DNA from: Actinobacteria bacterium UBA2184 | Lineage (GTDB): Bacteria; Actinomycetota; Coriobacteriia; Anaerosomatales; Anaerosomataceae | Reading direction: 5' to 3' | Length of the DNA stretch: 64,000 nt | Assembly: GCA_002328745.1 (NCBI GenBank) | Contig: DCVQ01000027.1 | Location: forward strand, 1-64,000 | Part shown: positions 55,964 to 64,000 of the stretch, in pieces | Layout of the letters: each line of letters opens with the position of its first letter | How positions within the stretch are numbered: position 1 is the first letter of the stretch | Position numbers and translations under genes: made by a program | The notes under the pieces: model-generated | Databases searched by the model: none | The model's input: the letters and a program-made list of their open reading frames with translations, nothing else | What the model was told of the DNA's origin: nothing

Positions 55964-56167
55964 CTAGTCGAGTCTCAGTCCGAGTATGTCCTGGGCCGCC
56001 TGCTGCAGATTCCGAAGCTTCTCGGCGTCATCGGGATCTTCAGGCTTGATGAGCGTCACGATGAAACCTACGCGCATGGCGATGGCGCCGCGCGTCTTGA
56101 ACACATCGAGGTTGTTGCGCTGAATGTGCTCCTCGATGCGTTGCGCGTAGTCGTAGAGCTTCCCCAT
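55964..56167 (-). CDS. Small helical protein upstream of the multiheme cytochrome
   Basis: This 67-residue soluble protein starts MGKLYDYAQRIEEHIQRNNL and ends DAEKLRNLQQAAQDILGLRL, two helices around a central segment (KTRGAIAMRVGFIVTLIKPE). GGAGGTGGGG precedes the ATG ideally; an upstream in-frame ATG is weaker. It is separated from the cytochrome gene by 27 bases on the same strand, so it probably belongs to that operon. No heme site or Cys is present. The family is not recognised. Confidence 0.72.
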   Translation of the reverse strand: MGKLYDYAQRIEEHIQRNNLDVFKTRGAIAMRVGFIVTLIKPEDPDDAEKLRNLQQAAQDILGLRLD

Positions 56168-56387
56168 CGATCCCCACCTCCGCAGACCGGATGCATACAT
56201 GTTCGGCATTCGGGCCCAAAATATTTAGCGAAACGCGCCAGCGCTGCATGCCGGAGCGCGTGCCTCCCCCGTACCCGCTAATAATCACCGAATCTCGGTC
56301 CCAGCGCTAGTGTGGGTGTTCACAAAGCCGAACCGTGGGGAGAAACGGCCCGGTGTGTGCGCGTGACCGCCGTGATACCGTGCTGCT

Positions 56388-58580
56388 ATGACCATTCGCC
56401 ACCGCTATGCCGCCCCCTGCCCCAAAGGGGTCGAGCACCTGCTCGCCACGGAGATCGGTCTCCTCGGCGCCGCCGATGTCCGGGCCGGACGCGCCGTCGT
56501 CACGTTCAGCGGCGACCGTGCGGTCGGCTATCGCGTGTGCCTCTGGTCCCGCATCGCGAGCCGTGTGCTCCTCACGCTCGCGGAGTTTCCCGCCGCGACG
56601 GCCGAGGATCTGTACGCTGGCGTCGCGGCAGTCGCGTGGGAGGACCATATCGCGCCGGACGGCACGCTCGCGATCGACGTGACGGGCACGACCCCGGGAC
56701 TCGTCAACACGAAGTTCACCGCGATGAAGGCGAAGGACGCCGTCGTCGATCGCATGCGCGAGCTCACGGGGACCCGGCCGTCGGTGGAGCTCGACCGGCC
56801 TGACGTGCGCCTTTCGGTCCGCCTGCTCCGCGAGCGGGCCACGCTCTCGCTCGACCTCTCGGGCGAGCCGCTTCACCGTCGGGGATACCGCACGCCGGGC
56901 GAGCAGGCCGAGGCTCCGCTCAAGGAGAACCTTGCCGCGGCGATGCTCGTGCGCGCAGGCTGGCCGGACGTGGCCGCGCGGGGAGGTTCGCTCGTCGACC
57001 CGATGTGCGGGTCGGGCACGCTGCTCGTCGAGGGCGCGCTCATCGCATCCGACCAGGCGCCGGGACTCCTGCGCGATCATTGGGGCTTCAGCGGATGGCG
57101 AGGTCACGACGCGCAGGTGTGGGAGGCGCTGATCGCCGAGGCGGACGACCGCGCTGAGGCCGGCCGCGAGCGGCTGCCGCGGATCGCGGGGAGCGACGCC
57201 GACGCCGCCGCGATCGAACTTGCCAGGACCTGCGCGAAGCGGGCGGGCTTCGGCACCGCCATCACGCTCGAGGTTGCGGCGCTCGACGCGCTCGAGGCGC
57301 CCGACGATGCGGCCCCCGGGCTCGTCGTCACGAACCCGCCGTACGGCGTGCGGCTCACCGGCGAGCTGCCCGCGCTGTACGCGTCGCTCGGTGAGCGTCT
57401 GCTCGCCGGTTTCACCGGGTGGTCGGCGGCCGTGCTCACGCCCGACGCCGAGCTGGCCCGGTCGACCGGCTTGCGGTCGGATTGGGCGCACACCTTCTAT
57501 AACGGAGCGATCGAGACGCGTTTGTACCACTTCACCGTCGCGGCCGACCGCGTCAAGCACGCTGTGGTCGCGGCGCCGGAGCCACGCTCGCCGGGCGCGG
57601 AGATCTTCGCCAACCGGCTGCGCAAGAACGCCCGGCACATCGGCACCTGGGCGCGGCGCGAAGGCGTGACGTGCTACCGCGTGTACGACGCCGATCTGCC
57701 CGACTACGCGGTCGCGATCGACCTGTACCGGGGGTCGGGGCCGGATGAGGGACGCACCATCGTCCACGTCGCGGAGTACGCGCCGCCGCCCGAGATCGAT
57801 CCCGCGCGCGCCGAGGCGCGGCTCGCCGAGGCGGTGGAGGTCGCCGCCGAGGTGCTCGGCGTGGCTCCCGACGACGTCGCGGTGAAGGTGCGAAGGCGCC
57901 AGCGCGGGACCTCCCAGTACGAGCGCCAGGCGGAGCGCGGGGAGTTCGTGGAGGTCGCCGAGGGCGGGTTGCGCTTCCTGGTGAACCCCTACGACTACCT
58001 GGACTGCGGGCTCTTCCTCGACCACCGGCCCGTGCGCGAGCTCGTACGCGAGCTGGCTGCGGGCAGGACCGTCTGCAACCTGTTCGCCTACACCGGGACC
58101 GCCAGCGTGTATGCCGCCGCAGGCGGCGCCAGCCGCGTGAACACCGTGGACCTCTCGGCCACGTACCTCGAGTGGGCGAAACGGAACATGGCGCTCAACG
58201 GGTTCGATGGTCCGGCGCACCGCTTCTTCCGAACCGACGCGCTGCGCTGGCTTGCCGAGGAGCGGGAGCGCGTCGCGGACGGCCGTGCCCGACCGTACGG
58301 CCTGGTGTTCTGCGACCCGCCGACGTTCTCCTCGAGCAACGCGATGGGCGAGCGCACCCTCGACGTGCAACGCGATCACGTCGGGCTCATCACCGACGCG
58401 GGTGCGCTCCTCGCGCCCGACGGCGTGCTCGTCTTCTCGACGAACCTGCGCACGTTCCGGCTCGACGCCGGGGCGCTGGCCGAGTTCCGCATCGAGGACG
58501 TGACGGCCCGCACGATCCCGAAGGACTTCGCGCGCACGCCCCGGGTGCACCACTGCTTCCTCGTTCGACGGCGGGCGTAG
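56388..58580 (+). CDS. rlmL: Bifunctional 23S rRNA methyltransferase RlmKL
   Basis: The N-terminal THUMP domain (about 45-155) is followed by the m2G2445 methyltransferase domain with VDPMCGSGTLLVEGALI and LVVTNPPYGVRLTGE. The C-terminal RlmK-like domain (m7G2069) follows with CNLFAYTGTASVYAAAGGA and LVFCDPPTFSSSNAMGE. Both SAM sites look intact. Length is 730 residues, close to the E. coli enzyme (702). It is transcribed alone; a hairpin follows. Confidence 0.93.
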   Translation: MTIRHRYAAPCPKGVEHLLATEIGLLGAADVRAGRAVVTFSGDRAVGYRVCLWSRIASRVLLTLAEFPAATAEDLYAGVAAVAWEDHIAPDGTLAIDVTGTTPGLVNTKFTAMKAKDAVVDRMRELTGTRPSVELDRPDVRLSVRLLRERATLSLDLSGEPLHRRGYRTPGEQAEAPLKENLAAAMLVRAGWPDVAARGGSLVDPMCGSGTLLVEGALIASDQAPGLLRDHWGFSGWRGHDAQVWEALIAEADDRAEAGRERLPRIAGSDADAAAIELARTCAKRAGFGTAITLEVAALDALEAPDDAAPGLVVTNPPYGVRLTGELPALYASLGERLLAGFTGWSAAVLTPDAELARSTGLRSDWAHTFYNGAIETRLYHFTVAADRVKHAVVAAPEPRSPGAEIFANRLRKNARHIGTWARREGVTCYRVYDADLPDYAVAIDLYRGSGPDEGRTIVHVAEYAPPPEIDPARAEARLAEAVEVAAEVLGVAPDDVAVKVRRRQRGTSQYERQAERGEFVEVAEGGLRFLVNPYDYLDCGLFLDHRPVRELVRELAAGRTVCNLFAYTGTASVYAAAGGASRVNTVDLSATYLEWAKRNMALNGFDGPAHRFFRTDALRWLAEERERVADGRARPYGLVFCDPPTFSSSNAMGERTLDVQRDHVGLITDAGALLAPDGVLVFSTNLRTFRLDAGALAEFRIEDVTARTIPKDFARTPRVHHCFLVRRRA

Positions 58581-58594
58581 CGGCCGGGCGATCG

Positions 58595-58619
58595 GCGTCT
58601 CCGGTCTGCCCGGAGACGC
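58595..58619 (+). terminator. Hairpin after rlmKL
   Basis: GCGTCTCCGG pairs perfectly with CCGGAGACGC around TCTGC, 15 bases after the stop codon. It has no T-run, so it is a GC-type terminator or a processing stop. Confidence 0.6.
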
Positions 58620-58767
58620 GAAGCACTAGCGCGCGCGCGAAGCGTTCGCTTACACTCATCGTGGGCCAGAGGAGGCCCGATCGGTCTTGCGGCCCGACAC
58701 CTGCATGTAGCGGGGGACGAGTCGGTCCGCACAGGTTCTGCCCCGCGGGGCGAAAGGATGGGTCTGC

Positions 58768-58971
58768 ATGGCAACAGGTACCGTGAAGTGGTTCAACCCG
58801 GACAAGGGCTATGGCTTCATCTCGCGTGAGGATGGCGACGATCTGTTCGTCCACTTCTCCGAGATCCAGGGCGAGGGTTTCAAGACCCTCGATGAGGGCC
58901 AGACCGTCGAGTTCGACGTCACCACCGGGCAGAACGGCAAGATGCAGGCGAGCAACGTCCGCAAGGTCTAG
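58768..58971 (+). CDS. Cold-shock domain protein
   Basis: The 67-residue protein has both RNP motifs: [16 protein letters not shown] (KGYGFI, RNP1) and DLFVHFSEI (RNP2). The fold is complete. It would bind single-stranded RNA or DNA as an RNA chaperone. The leader of about 150 bases upstream is GC-rich with small hairpins, typical of csp genes. AAAGGA precedes the ATG. A strong terminator follows. Confidence 0.97.
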   Translation: MATGTVKWFNPDKGYGFISREDGDDLFVHFSEIQGEGFKTLDEGQTVEFDVTTGQNGKMQASNVRKV

Positions 58972-58995
58972 GCTCCGAGCGCATACGCCAATCAG

Positions 58996-59030
58996 AGAGG
59001 GGCGGCCACATGGCCGCCCCTCTTGTCTGT
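58996..59030 (+). terminator. Intrinsic terminator after the cold-shock gene
   Basis: AGAGGGGCGGCC pairs with GGCCGCCCCTCT, followed by TTGTCTGT. It lies 25 bases after the stop codon and is the clearest plus-strand terminator in this part of the window. Confidence 0.85.
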
Positions 59031-59170
59031 CGTGCAAGGATGCCACCGGTCACGAGCGCCATGATGCCTCCCCGCAGGACCCTTCGCGGACCTACGTCCC
59101 CGGAGGGAGACTGTCACGCGCGCATGATGGTATCGTGTGCGGACGAACGCTCGTGTCGAGAGAGGCAGTC

Positions 59171-59536
59171 ATGAACGGTCTACTGGCGGTAGCGGCGGGC
59201 GGTGCGATCGGGGCCTCGCTGCGCTACGGCGCGGGCCTGGCTTTCGCGGTGTCCGGGGCGGTGCCGTGGCACACCCTCGCCGTGAACATCTCCGGATCGT
59301 TCGCGCTCGGCCTGCTGATGGCGAAGATGCCGCCCGGCGGGTCTGCCGAGCAGTGGCGCACGTTCCTCGGCGTGGGCGTGCTCGGCGGCTTCACGACGTT
59401 CTCGACCTTCAGCTACGAAGCAGCAGGGCTCATCGAGCGTGGCATGATCGGTCACGGCGTCGCTTACGCCGTGGGGACTACCGTCGCGTGCGTGATCGCC
59501 GCCGGCGCCGGATACGCGCTCGGGCGGGCGCTCTAG
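59171..59536 (+). CDS. crcB: Fluoride ion channel CrcB/Fluc
   Basis: The 121-residue protein has four membrane helices and the family motifs GGAIGASLRYGAGL, TLAVNISGSFALGLL and GVLGGFTTFSTFSYEAA. Fluc channels release fluoride from the cytoplasm as antiparallel dimers. The ATG lies eight bases after GAGAGG. I looked for a fluoride riboswitch in the 134-bp leader and did not find a convincing one. Confidence 0.95.
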   Translation: MNGLLAVAAGGAIGASLRYGAGLAFAVSGAVPWHTLAVNISGSFALGLLMAKMPPGGSAEQWRTFLGVGVLGGFTTFSTFSYEAAGLIERGMIGHGVAYAVGTTVACVIAAGAGYALGRAL

Positions 59537-59577
59537 CCTCGAGCACCCGCCCGCGGTCGTGGCCTTGCGCGCTAGGC

Positions 59578-60378
59578 CTACATCTGGCGTGCGGCGTTCG
59601 CGAGGATCGCGTCGTGCCAGTAGCGCGCCATGCCTGTGCGCATCTTCTCGTAGGTCGCCGTGAAGCGCGGATCGGCTATGTACATCTCGGCGAGGTTCAC
59701 GTGCATGGCGTGCGAGCACGGGTAGAACCACGTGTCGATCTGCAGGCGGGCCCGCTCCGCGAGGTCCATCACCCGCGGATCGTCGGCCGGCACTCCGGCG
59801 TCCATGAGCGCGATCGTGTCCGAGCCGATCTGCTCGCTCTCGGCCTTGAAGCGCTCCCAGTCCGCCTTCGTGTAGCGCGCGGTGCGGCGGGCCGACTCCT
59901 TGTAGGCGTCGGTCTCGCCCCAGCGCTCCTTGACCTCGTCCTCGTGCTCCGAGGGATCGAAGTCGCCGAAGACCTCGAACATCTCTTCCTTCGTCATGCG
60001 GACTCCCGTCCTTTCGGCGTTGATGGCCCGGTCCACCGAAGCGAGGAGCGCCTCGGTGCGGGCCGCCTTCTGATGAAGCATCTCGCGCTGTAGCTCGAGC
60101 GCCGCCTGGCGGTCGAACGCGCCACCCGAAAGCAGCACGGCGATGTCCTCGAGCGGGATCTCGAGCTCCCGGAACAAGAGGATCTCCTGCAGGCGAGAGA
60201 GGTCGTCGGGGCCGTAGAGCCGGTAGCCCGCATCGCTGCGGGCGGAGGGCTCGAGCAGTCCGATCTCGTCGTAGTGGTGCAGCGTGCGCACGCTTACGCC
60301 CGCCAGCCGGGCGACCTCGCTTACCGTGTGTGTCGCCGCGTTTCCGTGCCGGTGCCCGCTCTTGCGTGTGCTCGTCAT
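59578..60378 (-). CDS. MerR family regulator with TipAS domain
   Basis: The N-terminal MerR domain reads TVSEVARLAGVSVRTLHHYD and SARSDAGYRLYGPDDLSRLQ. It is followed by a coiled coil and a C-terminal TipA_S-like domain (about 150-266; GETDAYKESARRTARYTKAD, then a CSHAMHVNLAEMY segment). The Cys near the C-terminus recalls TipA, which binds thiopeptides, but family members respond to various ligands. GGAGGT lies at a good distance from ATG 60378; the upstream ATG at 60384 is too close. It binds probably the palindrome just upstream. Length is 266 residues. Confidence 0.92.
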   Translation of the reverse strand: MTSTRKSGHRHGNAATHTVSEVARLAGVSVRTLHHYDEIGLLEPSARSDAGYRLYGPDDLSRLQEILLFRELEIPLEDIAVLLSGGAFDRQAALELQREMLHQKAARTEALLASVDRAINAERTGVRMTKEEMFEVFGDFDPSEHEDEVKERWGETDAYKESARRTARYTKADWERFKAESEQIGSDTIALMDAGVPADDPRVMDLAERARLQIDTWFYPCSHAMHVNLAEMYIADPRFTATYEKMRTGMARYWHDAILANAARQM

Positions 60379-60399
60379 CGTCATCGACCTCCGGCGAGC

Positions 60400-60430
60400 A
60401 GCGTAAACCCTCACGTTACGTGAGGGTCAA
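60400..60430 (-). promoter_or_regulatory. MerR-type promoter with 19-bp spacer and operator palindrome
   Basis: On the minus strand TTGACC and TACGCT are 19 bases apart, the overlong spacer typical of MerR-controlled promoters. The spacer contains the perfect palindrome CCCTCACGTTACGTGAGGG (60408-60426). It lies 21 bases before the start codon of the MerR gene, so the regulator probably activates its own transcription by untwisting this DNA. Confidence 0.85.
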
Positions 60431-60588
60431 GCCCTGATCCGCTCCGGCGCGAAACCGTCCGGGCATGGCCGCGTCGGTTCGCTCGAGGTGGGTATACGTT
60501 GTGTCAGCGGTCGCGTTCCCGACTGCTGGCACCGTGCGCGAGCACGACCCGTGGGGCGGTCGGGCGTCCGGTGCGGGAGGAGGACATG

Positions 60589-61947
60589 ATGGGCGCGAAG
60601 GAAGAGATCATCACGCTCGAGCAGGCGCTCGATCTGGAGCGCGACGACAGCGTGGCGCTCTACAAGCGACACGTGAACCCGGGGCTGTGCACGCTGCTCG
60701 GCATCATCGGGTTCGACCGGCGGTTCGTCGAGGCACACGGCATGACGGTGCGCGACGACCACGGGAGGGAGTACCTGGACTTCCTCGGGGGGTACGGGGC
60801 GCTGAACTTCGGTCACAACCACCCGGAGATCGTCGAGGCGGTGCGCCGGGTGGAATCCATGCCCAACATCCTCCAGGCCTCCATCGGGTGCCTGGTCGGA
60901 CCGCTCGGCGCGAGCCTCGCGGCCATCCTGCCCGGCGAGGTGCGCAGGAGCTTCTTCTGCAGCAGCGGGGCCGAGGCGGTGGAGGGCGCGCTGAAGCTCG
61001 CGCGTATCGCCACCGGCCGGACGGACCTGGTGTACGCCGAGGGCTCGTTCCACGGCAAGTCGTTCGGCGCCCTGTCGGTCACCGGGCGCGCGAAGTACCA
61101 GACGCCCTTCGAGCCGCTGGTGCCCGGGTGCCACATGGTCCCCTATGGCGACATCGAGGCGCTCGAGGCCGCGCTCGCCGCTCGCGAATGCGCCGCGTTC
61201 ATCATCGAGCCGATCCAGGGTGAGGGCGGCATCGTCGTTCCGCCCGACGGCTACTTGAGCGCGGCGGCCGCGGCGTGTCGTGCGACGGGGACGCTGCTCA
61301 TCGTCGACGAGATCCAGACAGGCCTGGGCAGGACCGGCGCCGTGTTCGCGTCCGAGCACGAGGATGTCGCGCCCGATATCGTGGCCACCGCGAAGAGTCT
61401 CGGCGGGGGCGTGATGCCGGCCGGGGCGTTCTCGGCGACTGCCGAGGTATGGGACAAGGGGTTCGGCGGCACCGAGAAGTGCACGCTGCACACGTCGACC
61501 TTCGGCGGGAACGCGCGGGCGATGGCGGCCGGGCTCAAGTCGATCGAGATCCTGATGCGCGACGATCTCTCCTCGGCGGCGCGCGAGAAGGGCGAGCGGC
61601 TGATGGCCGGGCTCGAGCGCATAGCGTCCGGGAGCGGGCTCATCAAGGAGGTGCGCGGACGCGGACTGATGATCGGCGTCGAGTTCTACGAGCCGCGCGT
61701 GGCCAAGAAGCTCTCCGCGGAGTACCTGGCGGCGTCGGTCGCCGGCCTGCTGCTGCAAGACCACGGCGTCATCACGGCGTACACCCTCAACAACCCCAAC
61801 GTGATCCGCCTCGAGCCGCCGCTCATCGTCACCGATGCGCAGATCGACCACCTGCTCGACGCGTTCGAGCAGGTGGTCAGCAAGCACCACGGGTTCCTCG
61901 GCGTGATGGCAGGGCTCGGAAGGACGATGGTCTCCCGGCGCCGGTAG
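60589..61947 (+). CDS. Class III aminotransferase (putrescine aminotransferase-like)
   Basis: This PLP-dependent enzyme has the core motifs FLGGYGALNFGHNHPEIVEA, FCSSGAEAVEGALKLARIAT and AFIIEPIQGEGGIVVPP. LLIVDEIQTGLGRTGAVFAS and the PLP lysine in DIVATAKSLGGGVMP follow. The 452-residue length and FFCSSGAEAVEGALK are like PatA/YgjG putrescine aminotransferases, but acetylornithine or other diamine substrates cannot be excluded. GGGAGGAGG favours ATG 60589. A divergent MerR regulator lies upstream; regulation is not obvious. Confidence 0.9.
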   Translation: MGAKEEIITLEQALDLERDDSVALYKRHVNPGLCTLLGIIGFDRRFVEAHGMTVRDDHGREYLDFLGGYGALNFGHNHPEIVEAVRRVESMPNILQASIGCLVGPLGASLAAILPGEVRRSFFCSSGAEAVEGALKLARIATGRTDLVYAEGSFHGKSFGALSVTGRAKYQTPFEPLVPGCHMVPYGDIEALEAALAARECAAFIIEPIQGEGGIVVPPDGYLSAAAAACRATGTLLIVDEIQTGLGRTGAVFASEHEDVAPDIVATAKSLGGGVMPAGAFSATAEVWDKGFGGTEKCTLHTSTFGGNARAMAAGLKSIEILMRDDLSSAAREKGERLMAGLERIASGSGLIKEVRGRGLMIGVEFYEPRVAKKLSAEYLAASVAGLLLQDHGVITAYTLNNPNVIRLEPPLIVTDAQIDHLLDAFEQVVSKHHGFLGVMAGLGRTMVSRRR

Positions 61948-62041
61948 GTCCGCCCGAGATCCGTCGGCCCCGCCCTCGCGGTCGTGGGGCCGGACCGGCC
62001 GCCGCGGCATGCGGCGCGCCACCTGCGCTATCCTGAGCGGT

Positions 62042-62902
62042 ATGACCGCCACCGTCCTTCTCGCGCTCTCCACTTCGCTGCTCTTCGGAGTCGGCGACTT
62101 CCTCGGCGGCGTCGCCACCCGCCGCGACACGCCGTATGCGGTGACGGGCACGTCGCATCTCGTGGCGATGGGGCTTCTCGTCCTGGCGGTCCTGTTCGTG
62201 CTCCCGCCGGCGCATGCTACGGAGCTCGACATCGCGTGGGGCATGCTGTCGGGCCTGTCGGGGGTCGCCGGCGTGATCTCGCTGTTCACGGCGCTGTCGG
62301 TCGGGCGCATGAGCATCGTCGCGCCGATATCCGCGGCGCTCTCGGCGGCGCTGCCGGCCGTCTACGACCTGGCGAGCGGTACCCGGCTTCCGACGCACAC
62401 CCTTGCCGGCATCGGGCTCGCGCTCGTCGCCATCGTGATCGTGAGCATCGCCCCGGACGAGCAGCTGCACGAGCCCGCGCACCCGTACCGGCCGCGGCTC
62501 GCGCTCGTGCTCGCGATGCTGTCGGGGGTCGGCTTCTCGGGCGCCTTCATCGCGTTCTCGCACACCGCGGACGCGAGCGGGCTCGTGCCGGTGCTCGCGG
62601 CGCGCGCGGTGTCGATCGCGGTCGCCGTGCTGCTGTCGGTGCGCTTCGGCCACGGTTTCCCGGTGGACCGCACCGCGCTCGCGCCGAGTGCCGGAGCCGG
62701 ACTCACGGACTTTCTCGCCAACATCACGATGATCACCGCCATCAGGCTCGGCCCGCTCGCCATCGCATCCGTCCTTGGCTCGCTGTTCCCGGTGGTCGTC
62801 GTGTTCCTCGCGCGCGTCTTCCTGGGAGAGCGGCTCCACGCGTGGCAGCGCGTCGGGGTCGTGCTTGCTGTGGCCGCGGTGCTGCTCGCGGCGCTTCCGT
62901 AG
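62042..62902 (+). CDS. EamA/DMT-family transporter
   Basis: The 286-residue protein has ten predicted membrane helices in two EamA repeats, from LALSTSLLFGVGDFLGG to VFLARVFLGERLHAWQRVGV. The second repeat ends with the typical GE-L--WQ-xGV motif. It would export or import a small metabolite; the substrate is unknown. The ATG at 62042 is set by homology length. The gene stands about 90 bp before the HAD gene. Confidence 0.9.
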   Translation: MTATVLLALSTSLLFGVGDFLGGVATRRDTPYAVTGTSHLVAMGLLVLAVLFVLPPAHATELDIAWGMLSGLSGVAGVISLFTALSVGRMSIVAPISAALSAALPAVYDLASGTRLPTHTLAGIGLALVAIVIVSIAPDEQLHEPAHPYRPRLALVLAMLSGVGFSGAFIAFSHTADASGLVPVLAARAVSIAVAVLLSVRFGHGFPVDRTALAPSAGAGLTDFLANITMITAIRLGPLAIASVLGSLFPVVVVFLARVFLGERLHAWQRVGVVLAVAAVLLAALP

Positions 62903-62992
62903 CCAGCGGCGGTCCGGGCGGCAGGTAACGGCGACGTTCCCGCGGGCGTGGTTCGGGTACGCTTATCCCGACGGCGAGCCGAAGGAGACCTC

Positions 62993-63463
62993 ATGCTTCG
63001 CGTGGACATTCCGGGGCGCAGGGCGTACGAGTTCGAGAACCTCGTACTCGACGTGAATGGCACGATCGCTGAGGGCGGAGCGCTTCTCCCCGGACTCGCA
63101 GGGGCGCTCGCGCCCCTGCGCGACACGCTCACGATAGTCGGCGTCACCGCCGATGCTCACGGCACCGCCGCCTCGCTTGGCGCCGAACTCGGCATCGAGG
63201 TCCGGGTGATCTCGCCCGGCGGGGAGGCCGACCAGAAGCTCGCAGTCATCGAATCGCTCGGCGCCGACGCCACGGTGGCGATCGGCAACGGCGCGAACGA
63301 CGCACTGATGCTCGCCGCCGCGGGGATCGGTATCGCGGTCATCGGTCCCGAGGGAGCCGCGCGTATCGCGCTCGAGGCGGCCGACGTGGTCGTGACCGAT
63401 GTCCGTCACGCGCTCGCGATGCTCGCGGACCCGGCCCGGCTCGCCGCGACGCTGCGCGGTTGA
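62993..63463 (+). CDS. HAD-fold protein related to P-type ATPase catalytic domain
   Basis: The 156-residue soluble protein has the HAD motif I as LVLDVNGTIAEGGALLPG, where the first Asp is present and the second position is Asn. Motif II Thr is in VGVTADAHGT, motif III Lys in ADQKLAVIES and motif IV in AIGNGANDALMLAAAGIGIA. This resembles the isolated catalytic domain of P-type ATPases more than small-molecule phosphatases. AAGGAG precedes the ATG. It is 10 bases before a sugar-kinase-like gene; function is unknown. Confidence 0.82.
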   Translation: MLRVDIPGRRAYEFENLVLDVNGTIAEGGALLPGLAGALAPLRDTLTIVGVTADAHGTAASLGAELGIEVRVISPGGEADQKLAVIESLGADATVAIGNGANDALMLAAAGIGIAVIGPEGAARIALEAADVVVTDVRHALAMLADPARLAATLRG

Positions 63464-63473
63464 GGTGGGAGCG

Positions 63474-64000
63474 ATGAGGCCGAGGATCACGGTAGCAGGC
63501 GGGGCGAACGGCGACCTGGTCGGCATCCCCGACGGCGGATTCGTGCCGCGCGACTCCAATCCGGGGCACGTGAAGGTGAGCGCCGGCGGCGTGGGGCGCA
63601 ACATCGCCGAGAACCTCGCGCGTCTGGGCGCCGACGTGCGGCTGGTGACGGCGTTCGGCGATGACGACGGGGCGGCGTCGCTCGCGGAGGGATGCACGGC
63701 TGTGGGGATCGACGTCCGTCACAGCATCAGAGCCATCGGCACGCCGTGCTCCCGCTATCTCGCCGTGCTCGACGAGGCGGGCGATCTTGCCGCCGCGGTC
63801 AACGACATGCGCGCGCTCGAAGCGCTCACCCCGACCCGGCTCGACCCGGCGGCGTTCGAGGGGGCCGAGGTGGTGGTTCTCGACTGCAACCTCTCCCCGG
63901 ACACGCTCGTACGCGCCGTCGAGCTCGCCGGCACCACGCCGGTCGTGCTCGATCCGGTCTCCGTCCCCAAGGCGGCCGGTGCCCTGCCGGTGCTTGAGGG
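63474..64000 (+). CDS. PfkB-family carbohydrate kinase, pseudouridine-kinase-like (truncated by window end)
   Basis: The visible 175 residues show a ribokinase fold: ITVAGGANGDLVGIP, DSNPGHVKVSAGGVGRNIAE and NLARLGADVRLVTAFGDDDG. GGVGRNIAENLARLG is especially like pseudouridine kinases. The ATP-binding C-terminal motif lies outside the window. AGGTGGGA precedes the ATG. If it is PsuK, a pseudouridine-5'-phosphate glycosidase may follow. Confidence 0.82.
   Translation, partial: MRPRITVAGGANGDLVGIPDGGFVPRDSNPGHVKVSAGGVGRNIAENLARLGADVRLVTAFGDDDGAASLAEGCTAVGIDVRHSIRAIGTPCSRYLAVLDEAGDLAAAVNDMRALEALTPTRLDPAAFEGAEVVVLDCNLSPDTLVRAVELAGTTPVVLDPVSVPKAAGALPVLE

Noticed and set aside
59036..59170. Fluoride riboswitch before crcB
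   Set aside because: The stretch contains ATGATGCCT, which resembles the 3' part of the motif, but the required 5' GGNGATGG hairpin and pseudoknot partner are missing.

Overview
The window is high-GC DNA, densely packed with genes and organised in short operons. Its gene content points to an anaerobic or microaerophilic actinobacterium, plausibly a deep-branching Coriobacteriia relative. The reasons are a tungsten-type aldehyde ferredoxin oxidoreductase with a Tat-exported ferredoxin partner, a giant multiheme cytochrome, a selenocysteine peroxiredoxin, actinobacterial-style small proteins, a PdaA-type muramic-acid deacetylase, and no outer-membrane genes. The lineage is an inference from gene content only. 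I saw no rRNA, tRNA, CRISPR array, prophage or insertion sequence.

Layout. 0-4 kb: AOR operon (Tat ferredoxin, AOR, an orphan protein, a di-heme cytochrome). 4-9.5 kb: small proteins, a DUF2089/membrane/SHOCT-like operon, a PAS-like protein, a secreted repeat protein behind a structured leader, and the kbl-tdh threonine degradation pair. 9.5-20 kb: a MacB-type ABC system, PspA, a TPM-domain protein, two envelope proteins, and an MBOAT/SGNH pair for polymer O-acylation. 20-31.5 kb: signal transduction, with response regulators, a degenerate kinase, a complete chemotaxis operon (cheA-cheW-mcp-cheR-cheD-cheY/X-cheB) and a triple-PAS kinase. No flagellar gene is visible.

31.5-42.5 kb: acylphosphatase, a DUF438/hemerythrin/PAS protein, a PadR-controlled MacB-type ABC operon, a YgjP-like metalloprotease, and a MarR-controlled heterodimeric ABC exporter with a clear operator. 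42.5-50.5 kb: housekeeping and accessory enzymes, PdaA-like deacetylase, the selenoprotein peroxiredoxin (an in-frame UGA replaces the catalytic Cys codon), guanine deaminase and RlmA, and a Cys/His-rich pseudo-receiver. 50.5-56.2 kb: DEAD-box helicase, a HAMP sensor carrying a Cx3CH motif, and a 995-residue cytochrome with 32 CH-type sites, most of them non-canonical. 56.3-64 kb: RlmKL, cold-shock protein, CrcB, a TipA-like MerR regulator with a 19-bp-spacer promoter, class III aminotransferase, EamA transporter, HAD protein and a truncated PfkB kinase.

The strongest points for follow-up are the selenoprotein with its putative SECIS hairpin, the multiheme cytochrome and the heme-sensor candidate beside it, the unidentified structured leader at about 6.63-6.75 kb, and a motif shared by the promoter regions of the NarL-type regulator and cheA.
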